This document shows positions 1-7,859 of a stretch of DNA of 47,130 bases, one piece after another (within the stretch, counting starts at the first letter, position 1; each line of letters opens with the position of its first letter). Location of the stretch: the NCBI GenBank assembly GCA_017305135.1, contig JAFKNA010000025.1:1-47130 (forward strand). Direction: 5' to 3'. A model generated the notes under the pieces. It was given only the letters and a program-made list of their open reading frames with translations. It had not been told where the DNA came from and did not search any database. The stretch comes from Lysobacterales bacterium. Lineage in GTDB: Bacteria > Pseudomonadota > Gammaproteobacteria > Xanthomonadales > Rhodanobacteraceae. The position numbers were made by a program, and so were the translations under genes.

Positions 1-1007
<1,007 letters not shown>

Positions 1008-1230
1008 AATTTTTCGACTTCCGGGCCGGAGCCCTTCGGTCAATTCCTTAGAGTGTGAACCAAGCGCTGGTTAAAGCTTATGCTTTGACGTTTGCTTGGA
1101 CGCACTTTGAATCGATGGACTTTCATCCACCTCAAGGCGCCCACACAAGTTACCTGCGCACACTTTCAATGATCATCAGCTTGCGGGGTGTTCCCGCGCC
1201 CCTTGGGCATTTCGTCCGAGGGAGCCGCAC
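1008..1230 (-). promoter_or_regulatory. rRNA operon leader with possible boxA/boxC antitermination signals
   Basis: Untranslated leader between the last rRNA promoter and 16S. On the minus strand it contains AGCTTTAAC (1070-1078), which resembles the core of boxA (GCTCTTTAAC), and CTTGTGTGG (1141-1149), which resembles the boxC element of rRNA leaders. Open frames here have no family resemblance and I treat them as non-coding. The boxA and boxC calls rest on short similarity only. Confidence 0.4.
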
Positions 1231-1258
1231 ATCATACATCGAATTTTTGATCCGTCAA
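1231..1258 (-). promoter_or_regulatory. rRNA promoter P4 (proximal)
   Basis: On the minus strand: -35 TTGACG (1253-1258), a 16-nt spacer and -10 TATGAT (1231-1236), followed by a GC-rich discriminator (GTGCGGC). Five of six bases match sigma70 consensus in each hexamer. It is the nearest of four equally built promoters; the start point would be near 1224, about 220 nt before 16S. Confidence 0.85.
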
Positions 1259-1354
1259 CACCCCGGAGCAACTTTTCTGCTTCCGGCGATCCGGCTCCGT
1301 CCGGATCGTGCTTCGTCGGGCGACCTCGTGGGTCTGTGCCGAAGCGGGCCGCGC

Positions 1355-1382
1355 ATCATACATCCAACCGCGCTGCCGTCAA
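1355..1382 (-). promoter_or_regulatory. rRNA promoter P3
   Basis: TTGACG (1377-1382), a 16-nt spacer and TATGAT (1355-1360) on the minus strand, with discriminator GCGCGGC. The spacer ends in GGATG, as in P2. The GC-rich discriminator is the type associated with stringent (ppGpp/DksA) control in proteobacteria; that control is inferred here. Confidence 0.85.
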
Positions 1383-1471
1383 GCCCCCGAGCGAAGAATC
1401 TTTCGTCGTGGAGCCGGCCCGTCCTGGGCGACCTTGCCTTGGGCACGGGGCCGTTCGGCGAAGGGGCGCGA

Positions 1472-1499
1472 ATCATACATCCGGTTCCGGTTTCGTCAA
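1472..1499 (-). promoter_or_regulatory. rRNA promoter P2
   Basis: TTGACG (1494-1499), a 16-nt spacer and TATGAT (1472-1477) on the minus strand, with discriminator TCGCGCC. The bases before the -35 (CCCGGGGC) resemble those before the -35 of P1 and P3. Confidence 0.83.
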
Positions 1500-1580
1500 G
1501 CCCCGGGAATTCCCGCGGCCTGCCGTGTTTCGGTCCGCCTCCGCGCCGGGCCGTGGTGGCCGCAATGCGAAGGGCCGCGC

Positions 1581-1608
1581 ATCCTACAACCGATTCCGTA
1601 TCCGTCAA
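1581..1608 (-). promoter_or_regulatory. rRNA promoter P1 (distal)
   Basis: TTGACG (1603-1608), a 16-nt spacer and TAGGAT (1581-1586) on the minus strand, with discriminator GCGCGGC. The -10 is one base weaker than in the other three. The -35 lies only 47 bp past the tyrS stop codon. Confidence 0.78.
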
Positions 1609-1655
1609 GCCCCCGGCGCCATGCCGCGGCCGAGAGGCTGCGCGGGCAGGGCGGA

Positions 1656-2867
1656 TCAGGCCGGAACCAGCCGCACGCGCGCGAAGCTGCGCTTGCCGAT
1701 CTGCAGCAGGTGTTCGCCACCCGCGGCGAAGACGCGCTCGCGATCCTCCACGACCTCGCCGTCGATGCGAACCGCGCGCTCCTTGAGCTTGCGCGCCAGC
1801 TCGGAATTGCTGCCGGCGAGGCCGGCGGCGACGAACAGCGGCGCCAGGCGCATGCCCTCGGCGGTCACGCCGAGCTCCTGCAGAGGCAGGTCGACGTCGG
1901 CACGCTGCTCGCGCACCAGCGCCGTCCATTGCGTGGCGGCGTGCTCCGCTTCGGCCGCGCCGTGGAAGCGCGCGGCGAGCTCGCGTGCCAGGGCGAGCTT
2001 GGCATCGCGCGGATGCAAGGCGCCGGCGTCCACCTCGGCGCGCATCGAGGCGATGTCGGCCGCCGTACGCTCGAGGCTGAGCAGCTCATACCAGCGCCAC
2101 ATCAGCGTATCGCTCACCTGCATGGTCTTGTTGACGATGTCGATGGCGGGTTCGGCGACGCCAATGTAGTTGCCGAGCGACTTGGACATCTTCTGCACGC
2201 CGTCGATGCCCTCCAGCAGCGGCATGGTAAGGACGATCTGCGGCGCTTGGCCGTGCTCCTGCTGCAGCGCGCGGCCCATCAGCAGGTTGAACTTCTGGTC
2301 GGTGCCGCCGAGCTCGACATCGCAGCGCAGCGCCACCGAGTCATAGCCCTGCACCAGCGGATAGAGGAATTCGTGGATGGCGATCGGCTGCTGCGCCGCG
2401 TAGCGCCTGGCGAAATCGTCGCGTTCCAGCATGCGCGCGACGGTGTGCCGCGCCGCCAGCCGGACCAGGTCCGCCGCGCCCATCGCTCCGAACCACTCGG
2501 AATTGAAGCGGATCTCGGTGCGCCCGGGGTCCAGCACCCTGAACACCTGTTCGGCGTAGGTGCGCGCGTTCGCCTCCACCTCCTCGCGCGACAGCGGCTT
2601 GCGGGTCGCGTTCTTGCCGGTCGGATCACCGATCATGCCGGTGAAGTCGCCGATCAGGAACACGACCTCGTGGCCGAGATCCTGGAACTGGCGCATCTTG
2701 GTGAGAAGCACCACGTGGCCAAGGTGCAGGTCCGGCGCGGTCGGATCGAATCCGGCCTTGATGCGCAGGGGGCGGCCGAGGCGCAGGCGTGCCTCCAGCT
2801 CCTCGCGCTTGATGAGCTCGTCGGCACCGCGGCTGATCTGGCCAAGTGCGTGGTCGATGTCCGTCAT
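1656..2867 (-). CDS. tyrS: Tyrosyl-tRNA synthetase
   Basis: Cytoplasmic class I aminoacyl-tRNA synthetase that charges tRNA-Tyr with tyrosine. The 403-residue product has the HIGH-type motif HLGH at residues 48-51, KMSKS at 226-230, and a C-terminal S4-like RNA-binding domain (about 335-400, containing [18 protein letters not shown]). Full length for the bacterial family. The ATG at 2867 is preceded by AAAGGA at good spacing. It is transcribed toward the rRNA operon, and its stop lies 47 bp before the first rRNA promoter, leaving little room for a terminator. I recall tyrS next to an rrn operon in Xanthomonas, which fits the proposed taxonomy. The start faces the endopeptidase gene divergently across a small AT-rich patch (about 2927-2945). 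Confidence 0.97.
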   Translation of the reverse strand: MTDIDHALGQISRGADELIKREELEARLRLGRPLRIKAGFDPTAPDLHLGHVVLLTKMRQFQDLGHEVVFLIGDFTGMIGDPTGKNATRKPLSREEVEANARTYAEQVFRVLDPGRTEIRFNSEWFGAMGAADLVRLAARHTVARMLERDDFARRYAAQQPIAIHEFLYPLVQGYDSVALRCDVELGGTDQKFNLLMGRALQQEHGQAPQIVLTMPLLEGIDGVQKMSKSLGNYIGVAEPAIDIVNKTMQVSDTLMWRWYELLSLERTAADIASMRAEVDAGALHPRDAKLALARELAARFHGAAEAEHAATQWTALVREQRADVDLPLQELGVTAEGMRLAPLFVAAGLAGSNSELARKLKERAVRIDGEVVEDRERVFAAGGEHLLQIGKRSFARVRLVPA

Positions 2868-2977
2868 GGACGTCCTTTATGGAGGGATCGCGCGCCGGCT
2901 CGGCAGCAATCGGCGCGACTGCGCGGTTAATTAATCGTTATTTCAAAAGCGCGTGCAAGCCATTGTCCGGATTGGCA

Positions 2978-3006
2978 TTGACGGGGCCGCACGAGGTCTT
3001 TATGTT
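2978..3006 (+). promoter_or_regulatory. Sigma70-type promoter for the M23 peptidase gene
   Basis: TTGACG (2978-2983), a 17-nt spacer and TATGTT (3001-3006) on the plus strand, a near-consensus pair. Transcription would start near 3013, so the ATG at 2953 lies upstream of the transcript. This favours a translation start at the in-frame GTG at 3034 or later. Confidence 0.65.
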
Positions 3007-3033
3007 AGCGCGCGTTTGACCGGATCGCGACCC

Positions 3034-4485
3034 GTGAACGAAGCCCGACACGACCTTGCCAGCGCGCGCCGACCAGCGCGTCGCCTCGCACTACGACGCC
3101 GGGCGCAACGCCGGCACTTCCGCTTCTACTCCCGCTGCTCCAGCTGGACCTTCCTGCAGAACGTCGGCGCCGTGCCGGTGAGCTGGCGCGCCGAGCACTG
3201 GATCCTCGGCGGGGTCGCGCTCCTGCTGACCGCACTGGTCGGCATCGTCATTCCGGGCTGGGCCAACGCGATGCGCCAGGACCCGCCGCCCTACACCACG
3301 ATGGCGCTCGACCTGCCGCCGCTGCCGCCCGGCGCGGAAGCGGATGCGGCCATCGCCGCCTACGCCACGGGCGACAGCGATGAACCCGAATGGCGCCTGG
3401 TGCAGGTGCGCGCCGGGCAGTCGCTTTCGGACATCTTCCGCGAGCAGGGCTTCGGTCCCAACGAGCTGCAGCGCGCGCTCGACTCCCAGGACGATGCCTC
3501 GGCGCTGCGCCGCATCCGCCCCGGCCAGGAGTTCGCCTTCGCCACCGACGCCTCCGGCGCGCTGGCCGCGATGCGCTTCGAACGCGACGACGCGACGCGC
3601 GTCGTGCTCCACTTCAATCCCGCGGGCGTCACCGAGGCCACCGAGGAGCGCGCGCTGGAGCGCCGCACGCAGATCGCCCACGGGGTGGTGACGCGCTCGC
3701 TGTTCTACGCCGGCGAGCAGGCCGGGCTCAGCGACACCATGGTGCTGAAGCTCGCCAACGCCTTCGGCTACGACATCGACTTCGCGCAGGACCTGCGCGA
3801 GGGCGACAGCTTCAGCCTCATCTATGACGACGTGTACCGCGAAGGCGAGCGCCTGCGCGACGGCGAAATCATCGCCGCCACCTTCATCAACCAGGGCAAG
3901 CGCTACACCGCGATCCGCCACACCAACGCCGCCGGCGAAACCCTCTACTACACCGAGGACGGGCGGCCGCTGCGCAAGTCCTTCCTGCGCACGCCGGTTG
4001 AATTCACGCGCATCTCCTCGGTGTTCTCGACCGGCCGCAAGCACCCGATCCTCGGCTACATGCGCGCCCACAAGGGCGTCGACTATGCGGCGCCGACCGG
4101 CACCCCGATCCGCGCCGCGGGCGATGGCAAGGTCGTGTTCCGCGGCTGGAAGTCCGGCTACGGCAACTTCGTGATGATCCAGCACAACGACAAGATCACC
4201 ACCGCCTACGGCCACATGTCGCGCTTCGCCAAGGTCGGCGTCGGCCAGCGCGTCAGCCAGGGCCAGACCATCGGCTACGTCGGCATGACCGGCCTTGCCA
4301 CCGGCCCGCACCTGCACTACGAATTCCGCGTCGGCGGCCAGCACCGCAACCCGCTGTCGGTGACGCTGCCGCCCGCCGAGCCGCTGCCGAAAACCGAGCT
4401 CGCGCGGTTCCGCGAAGCCAGCGCGCCACTCCTCGCCAAGCTGAAGCTGGTCGATGGCGTCCAGTTCGCGCGCGCCTCGAACTGA
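3034..4485 (+). CDS. Membrane-anchored M23 murein endopeptidase (MepM-like)
   Basis: Predicted zinc D,D-endopeptidase that cleaves peptidoglycan cross-links in the periplasm. With a GTG start at 3034 it has 483 residues: a basic N-terminus, one membrane anchor (about 56-76, WILGGVALLLTALVGIVIPG), an OapA/LysM-like segment (VRAGQSLSDIFREQG), a Csd3-like middle domain, then the M23 domain. The zinc motifs are HKGVD (H346, D350) and HLH (H426, H428), with a further conserved AYGHMS. The start is uncertain: an ATG at 2953 is in frame but precedes the promoter at 2978-3006, and no strong ribosome site precedes 3034. anmK follows after 6 bp, so the two are probably co-transcribed, joining wall cleavage with recycling of its products. 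Confidence 0.88.
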   Translation: MNEARHDLASARRPARRLALRRRAQRRHFRFYSRCSSWTFLQNVGAVPVSWRAEHWILGGVALLLTALVGIVIPGWANAMRQDPPPYTTMALDLPPLPPGAEADAAIAAYATGDSDEPEWRLVQVRAGQSLSDIFREQGFGPNELQRALDSQDDASALRRIRPGQEFAFATDASGALAAMRFERDDATRVVLHFNPAGVTEATEERALERRTQIAHGVVTRSLFYAGEQAGLSDTMVLKLANAFGYDIDFAQDLREGDSFSLIYDDVYREGERLRDGEIIAATFINQGKRYTAIRHTNAAGETLYYTEDGRPLRKSFLRTPVEFTRISSVFSTGRKHPILGYMRAHKGVDYAAPTGTPIRAAGDGKVVFRGWKSGYGNFVMIQHNDKITTAYGHMSRFAKVGVGQRVSQGQTIGYVGMTGLATGPHLHYEFRVGGQHRNPLSVTLPPAEPLPKTELARFREASAPLLAKLKLVDGVQFARASN

Positions 4486-4491
4486 CCGGCC

Positions 4492-5622
4492 GTGGCCGAT
4501 GCCGCGGCGCTCTACCTTGGCCTGATCTCGGGCACCAGCGCGGACGGCATCGACGCCGCGCTGGTGGCCTTCCCTGACGAATCCACTGGGCGGCCGCAAC
4601 TGCGCGCCGCCCGCACCTTCGCCTATCCCGGCACGCTGCGCCGACAGGTGCTGGCCTTGGCCGCCGCCACCGCGGCGATTCCGCTGGACGGGTTCGGCGA
4701 GCTCGACGTCGCCACTGGCGCGGCGTTCGCCGATGCCGCGCTGGCCCTGCTTGGAGAGGCCGGCGTCGCTCCGGCGCACGTACGCGCGATCGGCTCGCAC
4801 GGCCAGACCCTCCGCCACCGGCCGGACGGCCGACATCCGTTCTCACTGCAGGTCGGCGACGCAGCGGTCATCGCCGAGCGCACCGGCATCACGACGGTGG
4901 CGGACTTCCGCCGCGCCGACATCGCCGCCGGCGGCCAGGGCGCGCCGCTGCTGCCGGCGCTCCACGCCGCCGTGTTCGCCGATCCGGTGATCCCGCGCGC
5001 GGTGCTGAACCTCGGCGGCATCGCCAACCTCACCGTGCTGCTTCCCGGCGAGGCGGTCACGGGCTTCGATACCGGGCCCGCCAACTGCCTGCTCGACGCC
5101 TGGGTGGAGCGCCACCTTGGCACGCCGCACGATGCGGACGGCGCCTGGGCGCGCAGCGGCCAGGTGCACGAAGGCCTCCTCGACCGCTGCCTCGCCGATC
5201 GCTGGCTGGCGACCCCGCCGCCCAAGAGCAGCGGGCGCGAGGTGTTCAACCTCGACTGGCTGCAGGCGCGCCTGCCAGCCGGCATCGCGCCGGCCGACGT
5301 GCAGGCTACCCTGCTCGCCTTCACCGCGCGCAGCATCGCCGCGGCCGTGGCGTCGTTCGCGCCCGCCACGCGCGAGATCCATGCCTGCGGCGGCGGCGTG
5401 CACAACGGCGCACTGATGGCGGCGCTGCGCGCCGAATTTCCGCGCGTGCACATCGACACCACCGCCGCGCTCGGCCTCGATCCCGATTTCGTCGAGGCGG
5501 TCGGCTTCGCCTGGCTGGCGCGCGCGCGCCTTGGCGGGCTGCCGGGGAATCTCCCGTCGGTGACGGGTGCGCGCGGGCCGCGGCTTCTCGGCGCCATCCA
5601 CGCCGCGCCGCCGCGGCGCTGA
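4492..5622 (+). CDS. anmK: Anhydro-N-acetylmuramic acid kinase
   Basis: Phosphorylates and opens 1,6-anhydro-MurNAc to give MurNAc-6-phosphate, a cytoplasmic step of peptidoglycan recycling. The 376-residue product begins with the family signature GLISGTSADGIDAALV (residues 9-24). Further family motifs are GSHGQTLRH, VADFRRADIAAGGQGAPL, LNLGGIANLTVL and FDTGPANCLLDAW, and the CGGGVHNG and DFVEAVGFAWLA segments are near the end. Length is normal for AnmK. The start is GTG 6 bp after the endopeptidase stop. It converges with ampG, whose product imports the anhydro-muropeptides that feed this enzyme; the two stops are only 16 bp apart. Confidence 0.96.
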   Translation: MADAAALYLGLISGTSADGIDAALVAFPDESTGRPQLRAARTFAYPGTLRRQVLALAAATAAIPLDGFGELDVATGAAFADAALALLGEAGVAPAHVRAIGSHGQTLRHRPDGRHPFSLQVGDAAVIAERTGITTVADFRRADIAAGGQGAPLLPALHAAVFADPVIPRAVLNLGGIANLTVLLPGEAVTGFDTGPANCLLDAWVERHLGTPHDADGAWARSGQVHEGLLDRCLADRWLATPPPKSSGREVFNLDWLQARLPAGIAPADVQATLLAFTARSIAAAVASFAPATREIHACGGGVHNGALMAALRAEFPRVHIDTTAALGLDPDFVEAVGFAWLARARLGGLPGNLPSVTGARGPRLLGAIHAAPPRR

Positions 5623-5638
5623 GCGCGCGGCAGGCGCC

Positions 5639-6976
5639 TCAACCGCCCACGCGGGCGGCGCGGTTCGCTGCTGCCGGCGCGGGCTCGCCGCCGCCATTGC
5701 CCGGCTTCGCCGCTTCCGGCAGCCGCGGCCACAGCCACGCGAAGAGCAGCACCGCTGGCAGCATGGCGGCGGTGGCGATGATGAAGTAACTCGCGTAGCT
5801 GGTCGCGGCGACGATGCCGCCGGCGAAGATGCCGAGCACCTTGCCGGGCAGGTTCACCAGCGAACTCAGCAGCGCGTACTGCGTCGCCGTGTGGCGCGGG
5901 CTGACCAGCGAGGACAGGAAGGCCACCGCCGCCGTGCCGAGGAAGCCAAGGCTGAGGTTCTCGGCCGAGATCACGAAGGTCAGCGCGAGGAGGTCGCCGG
6001 GATGGCGGGTCAGCCAGATGTAGAGCAGGTTGCACAGGGCGCAGATGACGACCGCCGCCAGCAGCGGCCGGCGCGTGCCCCAGCGCGCCACGGCGATGCC
6101 GCCGAGGAAGGCACCGACGATTCCGATCCACACTCCGTAGATCTTGGTGATGGCGCCGACTTGGGTCTTGGTGAAGCCCATGTCGAGGTAGAACGGCCCC
6201 ATGATGCCGCCGACCAGCGCCTGCTCGGGAATCTTGAACAGCAGGATGAAGGCCACCAGCGCCGCGGCCAGCACGAATCCGAAGCGGCGGAAGAACTCCG
6301 CGAAGGGCTCGACGATGCCGGTGCGCATCGCCGTGCGCCAGCCCGCCGGCAGGCTGCGCTCGACCAGGGGTTCGGGCGACAGCAGCGCCGCCGCCACCGG
6401 CACCAGCATGGCCAGCGCCATGGCGGCGTACACCCAGGACCAGGGGACGTGGTCGGCGAGGATCAGCGCGAAGGCGCCCGACAGGATCAGCGCGATGCGG
6501 TAGCCGAGCGAGTAGGTGGCGACCAGCGCGCCTTGCTCCTCCACCGGCGCGATCTCGATGCGGTAGGCGTCCACCGCGATGTCCTGGGTCGCGCCGGCGA
6601 AGGCGACCAGCAGCGTGGCGACAATGAAGGGCCCAAGCTGCCCGGGCGTCAGCCAGGCCATGGCGAGGAGGCCGACGATCACCAGGCCCTGCGCGGCCAG
6701 CAGCCAGCTGCGGCGCTGGCCCAACGCCGCAAGGCCCGGCAGGCGCGCGTGGTCGAGGAGCGGCGCCCACAGGAACTTGAAGGCGTAGGTCATCCCCGCG
6801 CTGGCGATCAGGGTGATGCTGGAGAGCTGGATCCCGTGGTCCTTCAGCCAGTAAGCCAGGGTGCCCGCGACCAGCAGGAACGGCAGGCCCGAGGAGAAGC
6901 CGAAGAAGAACATCGTCCACGCCGGCGGGCTGGTGAACGAGCGCCAGGCCGAGCGGCGCCTGCGCGGCGTGCTCAT
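5639..6976 (-). CDS. ampG: AmpG-family muropeptide permease (MFS)
   Basis: Inner-membrane major facilitator that imports GlcNAc-anhydroMurNAc peptides for recycling and, where an inducible AmpC system exists, signalling. The 445-residue product has many hydrophobic segments (12 to 14 likely). AmpG-like stretches include FFFGFSSGLPFLLVAGTLAY near the N-terminus, GATQDIAVDAYRIE, SLGYRIALILSGAFAL, DMGFTKTQVGAITK and SAENLSLGFLGTA. The tail is rich in Ala, Gly and Pro. The ATG at 6976 overlaps the xth stop by 4 bp (ATGA), so it is probably translated from the xth transcript. Next to anmK and a MepM-like endopeptidase it makes a small recycling group. No beta-lactamase or AmpR gene is in the window. 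Confidence 0.93.
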   Translation of the reverse strand: MSTPRRRRSAWRSFTSPPAWTMFFFGFSSGLPFLLVAGTLAYWLKDHGIQLSSITLIASAGMTYAFKFLWAPLLDHARLPGLAALGQRRSWLLAAQGLVIVGLLAMAWLTPGQLGPFIVATLLVAFAGATQDIAVDAYRIEIAPVEEQGALVATYSLGYRIALILSGAFALILADHVPWSWVYAAMALAMLVPVAAALLSPEPLVERSLPAGWRTAMRTGIVEPFAEFFRRFGFVLAAALVAFILLFKIPEQALVGGIMGPFYLDMGFTKTQVGAITKIYGVWIGIVGAFLGGIAVARWGTRRPLLAAVVICALCNLLYIWLTRHPGDLLALTFVISAENLSLGFLGTAAVAFLSSLVSPRHTATQYALLSSLVNLPGKVLGIFAGGIVAATSYASYFIIATAAMLPAVLLFAWLWPRLPEAAKPGNGGGEPAPAAANRAARVGG

Positions 6977-7791
6977 GCGCGGAGTCCGTTGGCGTCGAAG
7001 TCGAGCGTGTAGGGCGCGTGGTCGGAAAAGCGCGGCTCGCGGGCGATCGAGCAGGCCTCGAGGCGCGGCGACAGGCCCGGCGTCACCAGCTGGTAGTCGA
7101 TCCGCCAGCCGACGTTCTTGGCGCGCGCCGCGCCGCGGTTGCTCCACCAGGTGTAGTCGCGGCCTTCCGGGTGCAGCGCGCGATAGCTGTCGACCCAGCC
7201 GCGATCCGGCTGCGCGGTGTCGTCGCTCCCGCCATCCGCGCCGATCATCGCGTTGAGCCATGCGCGCTCGGCCGGCAGGCAGCCGGAGTTCTTCTGGTTG
7301 GAGGTCCAGTTGCGGATGTCCAGGCGCGAACGGACGATGTTCCAGTCGCCGCACAGGACATAGTCGCGCCCGCTGGCCAGCCACTCATCGAGGATGGACC
7401 CAAGCCAGGCCATCGCCTCGAACTTGAACGCCTGGCGCTCCTCGCCCGAAGACCCGGAGGGGATGTAGAACGACACTACGCTGAGGGTTCCGAAGCGCGC
7501 CTCGATGTAGCGGCCTTCCTCATCGAATGGCGCCCAGCCAAGTTCCGTGCGCACCTCGTCGGGCTCGCGCCGCGCATAGATCGCGACGCCCGAGTATCCC
7601 TTCCTGGTACTCGCATCCCGGTAGAAGCAATGATGGCCATCGGGGCGGAACGCCGCGTCAGCCAACTGGTGCTCCTGCGCCTTGGTCTCCTGCAGGCACA
7701 CCACGTCCGCCTCCTGCTCGGCCAACCAGTTGAAGAAGCCCTTGCTGGCCGCCGAACGGATGCCGTTGGCGTTGAAGGTGATGATTCTCAC
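6973..7791 (-). CDS. xth: Exodeoxyribonuclease III / AP endonuclease
   Basis: Mg-dependent 3'-5' exonuclease and AP endonuclease of base-excision repair. The 272-residue product has the exonuclease III fold motifs in order: FNANGIRS (residues 6-13), LQETK (catalytic Glu35), YSGVAIYAR, CGDWNIV, a WRIDYQL stretch and the C-terminal SDHAPY (H258). I chose the GTG at 7791 because homology begins at once (VRIITFNANG); an upstream in-frame ATG at 7944 would add an unrelated basic extension running into the neighbouring gene. It is the first gene of a two-gene run with ampG (4-bp overlap). A hairpin at 7821-7843 separates it from the upstream FG-GAP genes. Confidence 0.95.
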   Translation of the reverse strand: MRIITFNANGIRSAASKGFFNWLAEQEADVVCLQETKAQEHQLADAAFRPDGHHCFYRDASTRKGYSGVAIYARREPDEVRTELGWAPFDEEGRYIEARFGTLSVVSFYIPSGSSGEERQAFKFEAMAWLGSILDEWLASGRDYVLCGDWNIVRSRLDIRNWTSNQKNSGCLPAERAWLNAMIGADGGSDDTAQPDRGWVDSYRALHPEGRDYTWWSNRGAARAKNVGWRIDYQLVTPGLSPRLEACSIAREPRFSDHAPYTLDFDANGLRA

Positions 7792-7820
7792 GGCTCGCGA
7801 TCCAAAGGGAGAGCGTGAAA

Positions 7821-7843
7821 GGCAAGGCAACCGGTGCCTTGCC
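7821..7843 (-). terminator. Probable terminator after the FG-GAP gene pair
   Basis: Perfect 9-bp stem GGCAAGGCA / TGCCTTGCC with a 5-nt loop, 16 bp past the stop of the upstream minus-strand gene and before xth. On the minus strand it is followed only by TTTC, so it would be a weak intrinsic terminator. Confidence 0.5.
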
Positions 7844-7859
7844 CGCCATGGCCTTGAGA

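Noticed and set aside
1055-1655. Open frames in the rRNA leader and promoter region
   Set aside because: They run across four promoter elements, are rich in Arg and Pro and have no family resemblance.
4623-6920. Long minus-strand open frame of 765 codons across anmK and ampG
   Set aside because: It is a shadow of two well-supported genes in other frames, with Arg/Pro/Ala-rich low-complexity composition.
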